Positions 37,385 through 50,300 of a stretch of 64,000 nucleotides of DNA are shown here, piece after piece; within the stretch, counting starts at the first letter, position 1, and each line of letters opens with the position of its first letter. A model generated the notes under the pieces. It was not told the DNA's origin. It was given only the letters and a program-made list of their open reading frames with translations, and made no database searches. The DNA is taken from NCBI GenBank assembly GCA_963576475.1, contig OY754980.1, positions 32,587,431-32,651,430 on the forward strand, given 5' to 3'. This stretch comes from Molanna angustata. Taxonomy: Eukaryota; Arthropoda; Insecta; Trichoptera; Molannidae. The translations under genes and the position numbers were made by a program.

Positions 37385-38415
37385 TATTCCAACTGTCGAT
37401 TTGTTCAGGAGAACTTTGTTCTCTTAACATATCGACAATGTATCAAGCCAGAATACGCGAGAATTGTATGGAGAGGTCTACTTTTTTCACGGCTTTTCCA
37501 ACTTTGAAGTCAAAAAACACCAACTTAGAGGCTTCGCAGCATATATGTTCCATACACGGATTTACTCAGAATTCGGAGTAGAACATTTCGTGTGTCTGTG
37601 TGTGTGTGTGTCTGTGTGTGTGTGTGTGTGTGTGTCTGTGTGTCCGTCCCCCCCTTATAACTTTTGATCCGCTCAATTTACAGAGCCTAAAATTTCAGAA
37701 TATATAAACAGTTACAGGCCTACAAAACTTTTATACTCGGAATTTTGAATTTTTGTTTCAGTCAGGGGTTATCAACTTTTGAATTTTTATTTTATTTTTC
37801 CATATATCTCTGAAACCATAAACGGTAGAACGCTGAAAATTGGTACAAACATAGACAAATACAAAATCTCAAATTAGTTTTTTCAAAAAAATTCCAGGGT
37901 TTCTCAAACATTTTTTATTAAGAAAAATATTTTTTTTATGATAAATTTATGAGTTTAACTGCCTATATTTCCAAAACTTTTACAATTATCGAAAAAAGCC
38001 GAAACACCCCAACTAGATAATTTAATTTTCTATAAAAAATATTAACATTGTAGTAGAAGATCTCAATTTTTTTTTAACAATTTTTTTAAAAATTGAATTT
38101 AGTGACGACATCGCTTCATACATTTTGTATGGCAGTCGCCTATACACAATATGTAAGAAGACTTAATAGTTTGATACTTCATCTCCAAACATACATACAT
38201 ACCATCATGCTATTTGCATATTCTGGGTAGGAAAAAGGATCTTCCTCCATACTATCCTATCTTGACATACATACCTACATATGTTGTATAGAAAACAAAA
38301 TATATGAAAATATTCAATAATTTGTATCTATGGGTTTATAGTTTGGTACAATTTCTTCAACTATACATACTATCGCTATCGACAGTTGGATCTCATGTGT
38401 TACATGCAACTAGTC
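37385..38415 (-). repeat. Dispersed repeat (copy 2, inverted)
   Basis: Reverse copy of 26785-27560. It ends near TCTCATGTGTTACATGCAACT at 38390-38411 and contains a (TG)n tract (about 37590-37640) and a CCCCCCC run not present in copy 1. It is about 250 bp longer at the far end than copy 1. Confidence 0.65.
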
Positions 38416-38746
38416 TATGAGCTAATCATTTTAAAATTTTAAAATAGGAAGCAATAAATTGAGATGTGCACTTAGGCGGTGCGGATACACATAAATGCAC
38501 GCCATGTATAAATAATATGATGCATTAAAAAAATTGAACCATTCTCAAAACATTATCCTTATAGTGATCTTTTTTGGTCTAACACCCCCTTTTCCAATAG
38601 AAAAATGCAGACCGCTCCCTTATTAGAAAGAAAAAAATATATTAAATAAAATAACGAACAGGTGTCGTGCGAGAAAGAAAAAAAAAAAAAAAAGAAACTT
38701 AATCGAAATCAATAATGTAACTGTAATTATTCATAGGTTCCCAACT

Positions 38747-39014
38747 TTATTTAGTGGTACTCAACTTTGTCATAGAACGATTCAAATGCGAAGAAAGATT
38801 TTTTAATTTCAATTTTAACTCTTCATTTGTTGACAGTTCTATTGACTTTTCCTGCATAGATAATTCTGCTGATGTTACGTTTGAACAAGATTCTAGGACC
38901 CAATCTAGAACGATATGTTGAAGACATCCTGAAACCAATTTCTAAAATCTTCTTTAAGTGCTTCCAAACGCTGGAAATAGTGGCAATAAGCCAGAATGTA
39001 ATCATTTGTTCCAC
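38747..39014 (-). pseudogene. ZBED5/FAM200-like hAT transposase remnant
   Basis: Two overlapping minus-strand frames give VLDWVLESCSNVTSAELSMQ and STNEELKLKLKNLS, resembling the WV.NPF..V..AEL..Q....LS.D..LK segment of FAM200/ZBED5-like hAT-derived proteins. Split by a frame change and lacking the dimerisation motif, so broken. Confidence 0.5.
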
Positions 39015-39111
39015 CTGAGGAAAGACTTATCTCAAGTACACTTTTTTCATTCTTTCACCAGCTCAATACTTTTACACTCACCGGGTTGTATAGCAATGAA
39101 ATAAACCAAAA

Positions 39112-39436
39112 AGAAAATTACCGCTCAATGGTAAAATTTCAGTGTTGTAATGTTTGTATTAATAATTCAAAATGAAAATTGCCATACAGCGAATAATTTC
39201 AGTTTTGTAATGTTTGTATCAACAAATTTGAACATAAATTTCCACGCAGCGAGAAAAATTCAGTCGAAATTGCCGCACAAAGAGAAATTTTCAGTTTCAT
39301 GGTGTTTGTCTCAACAAACCAAAACGAAAATACCGTGCATTGAGAAAATTTTTGTCTTGTGTTTGTATCAACAAATCAAAAAGAAATGCTTCGCAGCGAG
39401 AAAGTTTCAGCGGCGTAATGTTTGTATTGCACGAAT
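39112..39436. repeat. Degenerate 60-75-bp tandem array
   Basis: Five to six units built on GAAAATTGCC, CAGCGAGAAAATTTCAG and GTAATGTTTGTATCAACAAA. The 99-residue plus frame running through it reflects the repeats, not a gene. Confidence 0.65.
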
Positions 39437-39439
39437 AAT

Positions 39440-40090
39440 ATATTTTTAATAAGTACGTTCATGAAAGTTATCCTTAGATACTGCACAGAAATTTTGGGTT
39501 TACACATGCTCTGCTTCACGTATCCTGCACTTCACTTGTGTCAATGCTTTGACTTCTTCCATTGTCTAGGGGGGGCGACTAGTCCTCAAAGCCCTCATAC
39601 TCATAGATCTCTTCAGCGCCCCCGGTGGTGGGTGGTACCGCCCCCGTTGGAAACCACAAATAAACCGCATGTTTTGATATTTTTTGCATGTTTGTATCTA
39701 TCATATTGTACATTCACTATAATAAATAACTCATTTCGTGTTTTTGTGCTAGTAAGCTTGCATAGTCGACAATCGCGAATTTAGTTCTATGGAATTGCTA
39801 TCATTTTAAATATTTTCTACTCTGTAAATTTTCAGAGACTTTGCTTTTATAAATAAATTTAAAACTCATTTTATTGTTTTTGGGGGTACCTATGTCAATA
39901 AACAACTTTTATTATTCTTACTTTGTGACGATTTTTTAGAATTAATTAATTCAACTTAGCGTTTTCTATATGTTGTCACTTCTGGCAAAGTTTAGTTTCT
40001 TACATCTGACAACACTAAAAAACATACCAACACAAAACACAAAAGGAGTTAAAATAGTGAACGCAATAAAGACGATATATTACTTTAAGA
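39440..40090. other. Intergenic region, no gene seen
   Basis: One GC-rich patch at 39568-39650 (GGGGGGGCGACTAG ... GCGCCCCCGGTGG). The 120-residue plus frame over it has no recognisable motif. The rest is AT-rich. Confidence 0.4.
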
Positions 40091-40092
40091 TA

Positions 40093-40314
40093 CTGCCTCC
40101 CTGACCAGCCAGGATAGCCTAGGATGTACACCGAATTTTTAAACCTAACCTACAAAAGTTTGGTAAAAATAGGTTGGTTAGGTTTGTTTTGTAGTTATAA
40201 TTGCGACTGGCGTGAGTCATTATATATCAAAAAAAGTAACTAAAATATTAAAATAAAATAACTAAATTGGTGTTGGTCAAATAATTTTAACCAGCTGGCT
40301 GGTCAGGGAGGAAG
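40093..40314. mobile_element. MITE with CTGCCTCCCTGACCAGCC ends and TA flanks
   Basis: The left CTGCCTCCCTGACCAGCCAG is the inverse of the right CTGGCTGGTCAGGGAGGAAG with one mismatch; TA on both sides. 222 bp, non-coding, suited to a Tc1/mariner-type transposase. Confidence 0.8.
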
Positions 40315-40427
40315 TACCTTACATTATAAACAAATCTGTTGGCTATATCGCTAGATATTGGGTGGAACGCCAAAAATTAATTAAAAAAAAAAGAAATATG
40401 TTTTCTTCGTAGATGTTTATATAATAT

Positions 40428-41012
40428 ACTAGATGGAGTACTCCGTGCAATAAGTGAGTCATGGTATATCGCGCGTTTGACCTTTTGTTTGGCAACATAT
40501 TGCAGTTTTCAATACATTTCAATTTCAACACTTCCTAGATAACTGTTCTTTAAATCTTAATGAACAAAGTGTTTTTTTACAAATAAATCCAAGAAAAATT
40601 CACATAAGTCGTTATTCTCTATAGAAAAACGATGTGGTCTGCCAACCAAGTTGTCGAATATCCCGTGGAAAAAATCTTCACTTCGATTCATACAAAATTT
40701 GCTAACTACGACATCTAGTACGACATATAATCAATCGAAGTAATTTTGTATGAATCGAAGTGAGGCATTTTTCCGAGGGATTTTTGACGTTTTGGTGGGC
40801 AGGCCACATAGTTTTTCTATAGAAAATAACGACTAATATGAATTGTTTTTGGATTTATTTGTCGAAAAAAAAATACACTTTGTTTATTAAGTTTAGGGAG
40901 CAGTTATCTAGGATGTATTGAAATGTAAGGAAAACTGAAAAATGTTGCCAACCAAAACGTCAAACGCGCGATATTCCATGACTGACTTTTTGCACGTAGT
41001 ACGACGTCTAGT
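40428..41012. mobile_element. 585-bp foldback MITE
   Basis: Almost the whole element is one long inverted repeat. The ends read ACTAGATG/ACTAGACG, and both arms carry GTGCAA, AGTCATGG, ATCGCGCGTTTGAC, CAGTTTTC, CTATAGAAAA and ATTCATACAAAATT in inverse order about a ~40-bp centre. The arms have diverged at many positions, so it is older than the palindrome at 28678. No protein is encoded. Confidence 0.8.
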
Positions 41013-44000
41013 TTATTATAATAAAAATCTATGATTATAATGAAAATCTATGGTTTTCCATAAGACAACACTCAGAACCATCGAGAATCGTAAAATTGAA
41101 TATTGTTTCTTTGTCAATTTTTCTGATTTACTTATGAACAGTGTGAAAAGTGACAATTTCATATATGTTCATTTCAGGAAGATCAACAGTATTCACGAAG
41201 AATTCGTTGATTGTCTCTCAGAACATACTAGAGTTTTTCTCAAATTCTTGGTTGCTAAAGAATGCCTCTCTAAATATTTTGTTGTTAAAATATAAGATTA
41301 TTCTTAAAAATAATAAGTCACTACTAATGTGAATTGGATTGTGTATTATAAGAATTCAGATATATTTTTACTGATATTGTTTAGAATGATATTTTTGTAG
41401 GAGTGAATGAGGGAAGTAATGTGAATGTCCTAGATGCAGGAATTACTAAGGAAACATCATATTTTGTTGCCATACTAATTTTACTTACAGACAAAAAAAA
41501 TATCATATATTTTCTTCAATAAAGAAGTCATGTATTTTCTTATTTTCAATGTATATATTTCTGTATTTGTTAAATTTACTCTTATTGTATCTTACTCTAT
41601 GATATTATAATAAATTATATATTAAAAATAGCGTAATATTAAAAATCTACAATATTATTTGACGCAAATTTAAATAAAAATGAAATAAATTACATAATTT
41701 CAAAGATACCACTTGCGACGTCAAAATACATGTTGATAATAAGTTGGTAATCTAGTTAAATTACAAACAATACATCTAAATATATATGAGATTTTTTGGC
41801 TGCTTTCGAAAAAATCCCACAAAATAATCTGTTTTAAAAACGTTAACACTACGCATCTTCAACGTTTTGAGTGATATCAACAAAATTATTAAATTTTCAG
41901 AACTACAAGCATTTTTCCAAACCAAAAACTATATTGAAAAAATATTTTTTAAACAACTTGGTACTCTATAAATAAGTTTGGTAATGATATACTTTACATA
42001 AATATTTCTTACATCATAAACTATATGCATAATTATGTAACGGTATTAACAATAATTATCTATATCAAATAAATAATTCACATTATATGACTGTCATGTG
42101 ATTATAAAATATTGTATTGACACAAAATATATAACTATTTGACTTTGTCTTGTTATTTATTATATTAATGAAATTTATTATATAATCTCTGGTAATAAAT
42201 ATTTGACACTTGATTTCGCTGCAAATTAATTTATCAATTTATTATTGTAATATATTTTTTTTGTGATAACAATAAACTTCAATTGAATGAATTTTCTGTA
42301 TTCGCAAGATATTTAAAGTCACGTACAAGTTCAATGTTTTAGTAACTTAATTGTAAACTGACCGCAAAATAAAAAGTAAAATATATTATCTATGAATGAA
42401 TTTTAGTGTTTAATAATACAACTACAGACAAAATACATATTGATCACTTTCTTGCTTGTTGTTGATCATCAAATACATATTTCTTTACTTATTTATTTTT
42501 TTCATTTGGTGACAAATTAAAATTACTAATATTAAAACTTAAAAAAATATCATATTCATTTAGGTAATTTGTAATAAATATTTGGTCAGTAAATGCAAAT
42601 AACACTTTTCAATAATTAAGTATAATGTAACGAAAATGTACCAATAATTCTAAAAAAATGAACTCAAAAATAAAATGATGAGTATGACTAAATTAAATGT
42701 AACGAAGTAGGTAATCTGCTAATAAATAATATAATCTGCTAATCCTTATAATTTAATCAACAAGTATTATTAAGTTTTATGTTAAATTAATAAATTTATT
42801 TATTTTACTTAATTATCGAAATGTGTTCTTGTTGTTGGTTAACGTATTCAGAGACAATATTGAATGGACTTACCAACGTAGGTTTCCAATACAAAAATAA
42901 AAAAAGTACACTAAACATCAATGATGTCTACTCACAAAACACAAATTTCCCACATACAGCACAATCATAGGACACCTCGTGTAATTATGTGGCTGGTTAC
43001 AAACACACAAATTGCCCTATAATGGCGAACGCACAAAATTAATGCAATTTTGATTTATAATCGTTTGAATAAATATTCTCTTTTGCACTTTTTTACAAAT
43101 TTAAATTTACACTGCCAAAAATATATAAAATAGGTACTATTTGTTTACAATTTTTAATTTACATAGGACTATAATATATTATTATAATTTGCCATGTTTG
43201 ATACCACACATAATAATTAAATTATGTTAAATATTATATTTATTATGCCTTTTCTCGAATGTCTCATTTTTAATGTTGTTTTCAATTTTTTTTTTTGCCA
43301 TTTTACAAATAGTAGATAAACTGGATTCCAATCAATTTTCTAAGTAATGATAGACACCGTATTAACCTAGTTTCATAATGTATTATTATAAAGTATTTAT
43401 TAAACTTTTTCTTATCTTTGTAAATATGGCGGAAAAGTTTTTGAATGTGATAAATAAATGCAGAAAAAGTAGTAATTGTCATAATGAAAGATAAAAAATG
43501 GCGATAAGTTTAATATGTAGTATTATTATGTTTTTATAATACACACCATTTTGTTGATTGAAATCTCTCTTGAACAATAAATATTATATTCTTTATGGAA
43601 TGTAATAATTTTAAGGTCTAGATATTTTACGAAAATAAACACCTTTTACTGCGTTTTTCAATTCACATATTATAAACTATTCCTGCCGAATTTTCAAAGA
43701 TAATTCTCTATAACAATTTGGTTCCAATATTTATAAGATTGAAAAAGTTTACAAATTTGTGTTGGTTGATTTTTGAGTGATTTTATTTACTAGAATACTA
43801 GTCAACTACTTTCATAGTTTTTAGCATCTATGTTGTCACAAATATTTAAAAACATATATTGCGTACTTACACATTAAAATTACTTCGATTTTTACATTAT
43901 TCTTTATCATTCTCGAAGTTTTTTTACATTTTCAAATGTTGGTAGATATAAATTATTTTTTTACACTTCTGTTATTTTAATTTTAACATTTTCCATATCA

Positions 44001-47000
44001 CATTCCTTGCCGTTGCATTGTTTTCTGTTAATTTTCAGTTTGTGAATTTTTTGCGTTTTATTACAGATCATCCTAATAGCTACATCTTGCATATTTTATT
44101 ATATACAACTCACTGCATAGAGCAAAATATAAATGGGAAACGTTAATTAGAAACATATAGTTATGTTTTTATTTAAACAATTTCCCTTAAAAGCCGCCAT
44201 TTTGAATGAAGAATAACGATTTCTTATAAGGTGAAGTTATTTTCAGAGGGTTTCTGGTTAGCGGTGACGTTCATAAATTGAACACTTTTATCAGTGACAG
44301 AATAGTCTTTGATTTGACCATATTATTTTTTTATCGTGTATGCTGAATGATAAATGAGTAAAAAGTTTTTTGTTATATTTGAAAATAATTAAATTAAACG
44401 TATGCACCCAAATATCTACATGTGTTAATCGCGGGAAGCCTGAATTAGAAATGTGTATGTAAAACATGATTTATTAATTTAGATATTTTGTTCAAATTTT
44501 GTGCGATAATTTCAGTAATTCATGGAGACATGTTATTTATGTATATTTTTTTGGCTACGTAATGAGTTGGTTTTATTATAAATACTCTTACAAAATGGTT
44601 CGTTTTTTTACTATAGATATGTTTTCAAATAGATCAATGAATAAACAACAAATTAAAGGATTATAACGATTCTACATGACTGTTTCTAAAATATCGGATG
44701 CTTTTATTCGATTGATATAAAATAATAAATAGGTACCTACTATATTATGATATTGTTTTCATTCTTCGATATTTACACGAAGTCTAGGAATATATTTCTA
44801 TAGTCCAGGTTTGTGTTAATCATAGATATGTAGCTAATGTAACACTACATGAATTATGATTATAAAATATCGATAAAGTTATGATAATAATCATTGGTTG
44901 ACTAGTAGAAATCGCCTACGGACAATAAGTCCGTCACATTATGCGAAAAAAAAAATATTTGCATAATAAACGAATATTACCTCATTTATTACCTATTATC
45001 ATTGACAATACAGAGTTGTAATGATTTTAGATAATCTAACAGTGAATCATTAGTAAAAATATAATTGATAACGAATAAATTATATTATAACAGGTAAAGT
45101 TGCATTATGTTTTTACTGTAATTACTGTAGCGAACTTTGACATAAACATGTTTTTTTTAATAGTTATAGGTACTTCTCATAGAATTATATATCATATATA
45201 ATCTAAGATACTTCTATTGTCATTAAGACTTGGGTACTGAAAGTTGTCTAGATTCGCTTCAACGTTATTTAATTTTCCCTTTATTTCGTGGATTGCCACC
45301 ATTTTTTATTTATTCTTTCATTTCATTTGTTTTTATCACTTAATTTTAAATTTCATTGTAATGCCCGCGTGTTCATTTACTTGTATCAATACGTAATTTC
45401 TTACGATTACATATTTATATAAATTTTACCCATTCTTTTTAACATCTGTAAATAACTTTTGCATAGTTGTTTCCCGCATTTATTTATTTAATTTTCTTGT
45501 AATTTTGAACCCGATTTTATAGGGCGTAATATATATTTATTTATCATTCACTCCACAAATTTATTTTTATTTCTCACTAGCCTATTAGCATTGCGTTGCA
45601 TTCACTTATATTATAATTTCAACAAAAAACAAAACATATATTTTTTTTAAATAAAAAAAAAACAATTTAAGGGATAGAATAAAAAAAACATTTTGACAGC
45701 TACAAATATAATATGAAAAGATTTAATGTATCTAAAAATTATAACAACAATTACACTATCTTTTTTCCTGTAAAATTAAGTAAATTTGGCCTACGAAATG
45801 GAGGAAATACTCATTTGGTGTTTTATTTCTATATATTATTAAAAAAAATTAAAACAAGTAGACGAAACAATAAAAAATCTCACTTATAAAATAAATAAAA
45901 CTCAATAATTCTATTCTAGTGACATAAATAATAATTCTTTCTATAAAAATATTTAATCTTTAAATGTAAACATGAAATAACACAACAATTTAAAGAAATA
46001 TTTACAAAATATATATTTTATCTATCAAAAACAATCCACAATATTTCAAATCAATATGTTAAATGAGTTAATGATATAATTACAAATTTAAAGATATTTA
46101 TAAAACATATTTTTGTTTTCAAAATAACACAAAATAACTAATAGTTTAAATATGTTAGCAAAAAAAATCATTGGTCCATAATCCAGTCATAAATCGACAC
46201 TGTTAAATAGCAGAATATTTATACAATATTATTATACTGCCTTTAATTAAAAAGAAAAATGAACAAAAATAATCAAAATCTTTTTAAAAATAAAACAGGT
46301 ACGGTACTAATCGTAAATTTTTATTTTGACACGAAATGAAATATTATTCTAATTTTTTTGTCCTGATAAAAAAAGTTTAATTGAATAACACTCATTTATA
46401 ATTGATAATAAAGAAGGTAAAATCAATATGGCATTATTTATAAAAGAAACTTGTCATAAATGAAAAAAACAGTAACTATTAATAGGTAGGTACATATAAT
46501 GTAGTTTAATTATAAAATTATATAAAACGTGAAACAACAAAATACACAAGTATATAAATAATCAAAACTGAAAAGAATATTCACAACTGAATACAAATGT
46601 TTATTTTTTTAAAACAAAAACTTTAAATAAACAATTATTTTGTTAAATATAAAATGTACATTCTTCTATTTCAGGAATAAGTTAACTGAAAAAGGGAACA
46701 ACAGTTGTATCTAAACATATTGCTTTGATTTTATAACAAGAAATATTAGAAAAATATTTATCAGTACAAAAATTACGGTTAATTTTAGTGCATACATATG
46801 ATGTCTGTTTAAGTAACCCGATTAACCAAATTTTAATTTGATAATTATTGTATTAATTTATTTATAAATTTTAATTCTTATGAGGTAGCCTTTCTTGCTA
46901 TCTATAAATATCCCCATCAATCACGGACCTAGTCAGTTCTCCAGGGCCAATCACAGATAATGTAACACCTAACATATATCTTAAGTAGTGACCCCGGCGT

Positions 47001-47377
47001 GATTATGACACTGAATATAATACGAAAACACGATGTATTATGTATGTAATTTTTTTCGCAATCTTTAGTTGTTGTTTTGTACAGTTATAACAATATATGG
47101 TTAGGCGAGAGTGAATTACAAAATGATGTTAATATTTTATCGGATATTGAACTGATCTTTGATTAATCCGGGTTGATCATTGCTGGTGACAATAACCGTA
47201 ACATCAATATAAAAATGAACTTAATGGGAATTGAAAAAGTCTGCTGGGAACACGGGAAGAACTCAATACAAAAAGAATATCACAAACGAATGGAACGAGA
47301 GATAATCAACTGTCAGAGAAGAATAAGAGGGGTTTGTCAATTGGGGGGAAAGAGGGGAGGTGTAATGAAAGGTGTTC
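41013..47377. other. 6.3 kb AT-rich gene-free stretch downstream of PC2
   Basis: No open frame longer than about 80 residues and none with a recognised motif; no inverted-repeat element or SINE was seen. Base composition is strongly A/T with many AATAAA and ATTTA strings. Part may be long 3' untranslated sequence of PC2, which reads into it on the minus strand, but no direct evidence fixes the transcript end. Confidence 0.5.
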
Positions 47378-50300
47378 CTAGGCAGCGGCTCTCTCTTCGT
47401 GAGCTTTCTTGACGATAGCCAACTTGGAGTGAGGGTCCAGGGCGCGCAACGAAGCGTAGGGAGGCTCCCGAGTTCCATGGAGCACCAAAGACCAATCCCT
47501 TAGCCACCCTCGTTGTGGAGTCTTCGAGTTAAAGCTTGCCTGGAATTTAAAGCAAAATGAATTCTGATAAACTCACCTCTCAATAAATAAATCAGCTAAA
47601 TAATGTGAAAAATCATACATGACTAAGGTTAGAATTGAATGTAAAATGTAATTTATAACAAAAGAAGCATTTTCAGTTGTTTCGCGAGAGTCCAAGATTT
47701 TTTCGAGCTGCAGTAGATCTGATGAAACCCGCTTCATTGGTAGCTTATGCACTTTTTCGAGTATTTTATAATATACGTATATGAAAAAATATTGCTAAAA
47801 ATTATGATATAACAAATCCTTATCTTCATACGATTTAGCTTATACTTCGTGACACATTTTTACATCTTTGACTGTAGGATATTATTTTACTATCGCAAAT
47901 GATGAACTTGACAAAAAATGTAGTGCGACTCTATTTGAAAGGTCCAATAGATTCCTCAAAGTCACATGAAAAATTAAAATTGAAAGAATCTTTATATTCT
48001 CACCTCAAGTAACCATGTTCCCTGAGGATATTCTCCCCATGTGTGGGTTGTCATAAATGGCCATTTGGTAAAACCATCTCTGCTGTCGTCGTCATTAGCT
48101 CGTCTGCTTAGAATCATCGACCTGAAAGCAATAAATACATTATCTTAGGCTAAATAGATTTTTTTTAAATTCTAATTTATTTATGGATGTGACATATGGA
48201 TGGTTTTATTTATTATAGTTATAATTACCTGGTGCCCATTGGACTTGTGAGAAAGAGTTCGAGGTCTCCTCTTCTTGTAGCATTTGCCGTTACCACAGCT
48301 TGGACATGCTCTAAATACCGCACTGACGTATCTGATCCAAGGCAAGCTTCTGTCTTTATTTTCAGCAATAAAGATCGTCCTGAAGGTATTTCACTGAAAG
48401 CAAAAAGTAGTGAAATGATTCTTATTTTCAAAAATTATTATAATTTACCATAAATAACCTAAGAAATGTTTCACACACGAGTTATTTAAAATTAATTCAA
48501 GCTTAAAAGCGTTGACGTAAATTGTTAAATTCTTCTTCCTTGCCGCTTTCCAGTTCATCTGGGGTCGACCCTTCTGGTACACAATCGCCAGACCTTTCGA
48601 TCTTGCGTCATTTCTATGGTTAGTTGCTCCTCCTTCTCAATATTTGTTCACCAGGTGACTGAGTGGGTATGTTCAGTGCGAGTTTAACCACGTGATTGTC
48701 ATTTCGTCTGGTAATGTGTCCGTACCATCAGAGTCTGGCCTCGACCCCGAAACTTCCTCGGGCGTATTCGTTTCTAAATCTATCCTTGTAATACCTGCGG
48801 ACCACCAGCGGCCTAGGGCCTCGCTCACATTGGATGCGTTTTCGTACGAATTTCGCTCGTGCGTAAACGTACGTAAATGCACGAACGATCCCGATACTTG
48901 ATGTACTATGAGAGTGCTCACACTGGATGCGAGTTGGTCGTACGTGATCGTACGTAGTCGTACTGTGGTCGTACGTATACGCACGAATTGTTACGACGCC
49001 TGAGTTCGCTCATGGACATGCTCACATTGGATACGTTTACGTACGAAATTCAGTCGTCCGAATACGTACGAAAACGTCGAAAACGCACGAATAATCCCGT
49101 TCCTTTGAGCACTATGAGAGTGCTCACACTGGGTGCGAGTTAGTCGTACGTTGACGTGCGTATAGTTCCGACATACGAATTCGATCCAAACTTGTTTGGA
49201 TATTTTGCTCCGTTCGTACTTTGATTACACATAAATGGATACAGAAAATTTTGTTTTTGGACACAAATGTTTATGAGATTTCTGATTACGTTATGCAATT
49301 TGATCCGAATTCAAATAACTAAATATTTTTTTATGACTTGGTATTTTTATCTTTGTAAACTGTTATTTTAAATTTCTCTTCATGTGTTGTTACCTGTTTT
49401 TTATAATTTGCTTACCCCAAGGTTTTGTGATGTTTTGTGCTATGTGAAGAGAATATGTTATTATAAAATGTTATAAACAAGATAATTTTGTCTATATATA
49501 TTACAATTGTCGGCCTTCGTTGCTCAGTTGGTTGGGTATCTGACTGCTGATCCAAAGGTCCCGGGTTCGATTCCCGGTGGAGGCACAGTTTTTAATTGTG
49601 TTTTCAGTCTGGATCTGTGAGACGACTAATATCGTAAGTCTCCAGAATGTGGCAACTTGTTATTGGGTGCGTGTTAAATAAATATTTGACATAGTATCTG
49701 TTAGTTGCCCGAGAAGAAATATTAAATAAATGAATAAATAAATAAATGGGAATAAAATTAGATGGGTCGATGGCAGAGCGATTAGCGCGCTGGGATAGTA
49801 ATCCAGTGGTCGCGAGTTCGAATCCTACCTCAACCGATTTCGTTCACCTATAGCACAAGGATTTATTTTCTTATTTTAGGGTACGTATGAAGATGTATAT
49901 GTACTTGTTTAACAAGGACATATTCATTTTTATCTAAAAAAAAAAAAAATTGGCTAACCCACAGAGAGGCTGTGCCTTGTGTGATTTTTGTATGCACGGT
50001 AGCTTTGTTGTGATTGATATTATGTTTATGTGTATTGTTTGTTATCCGTGTACCAAATCTTAAATACATAAAATTGTATGACCAGCATCGTACGTCGACG
50101 TACGATCAAATTCGTATCAAAAATCGGAGAAAGCCGTATGTAGAAAACATCAGGTGATGGGTATAAAAGGTTTTATGTAGTGGACTGTATTTTTAAACGA
50201 TCTCACCGATGCTTCTATATTCCTGGTTCACTGATTATTTTTTCTGTGCACACATCCACACGCAGTGGTCTTCAAACTTGTACTGATTAATTTCTTCCTT

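Noticed and set aside
41050..41332. Short frames near 41.1 kb as a small gene
   Set aside because: Two overlapping frames of 60-81 codons in AT-rich DNA with no motif or conserved signal.
49762..49840. Second tRNA gene candidate
   Set aside because: Same head-plus-body layout as at 17480; a tRNA-derived SINE, not a tRNA gene.
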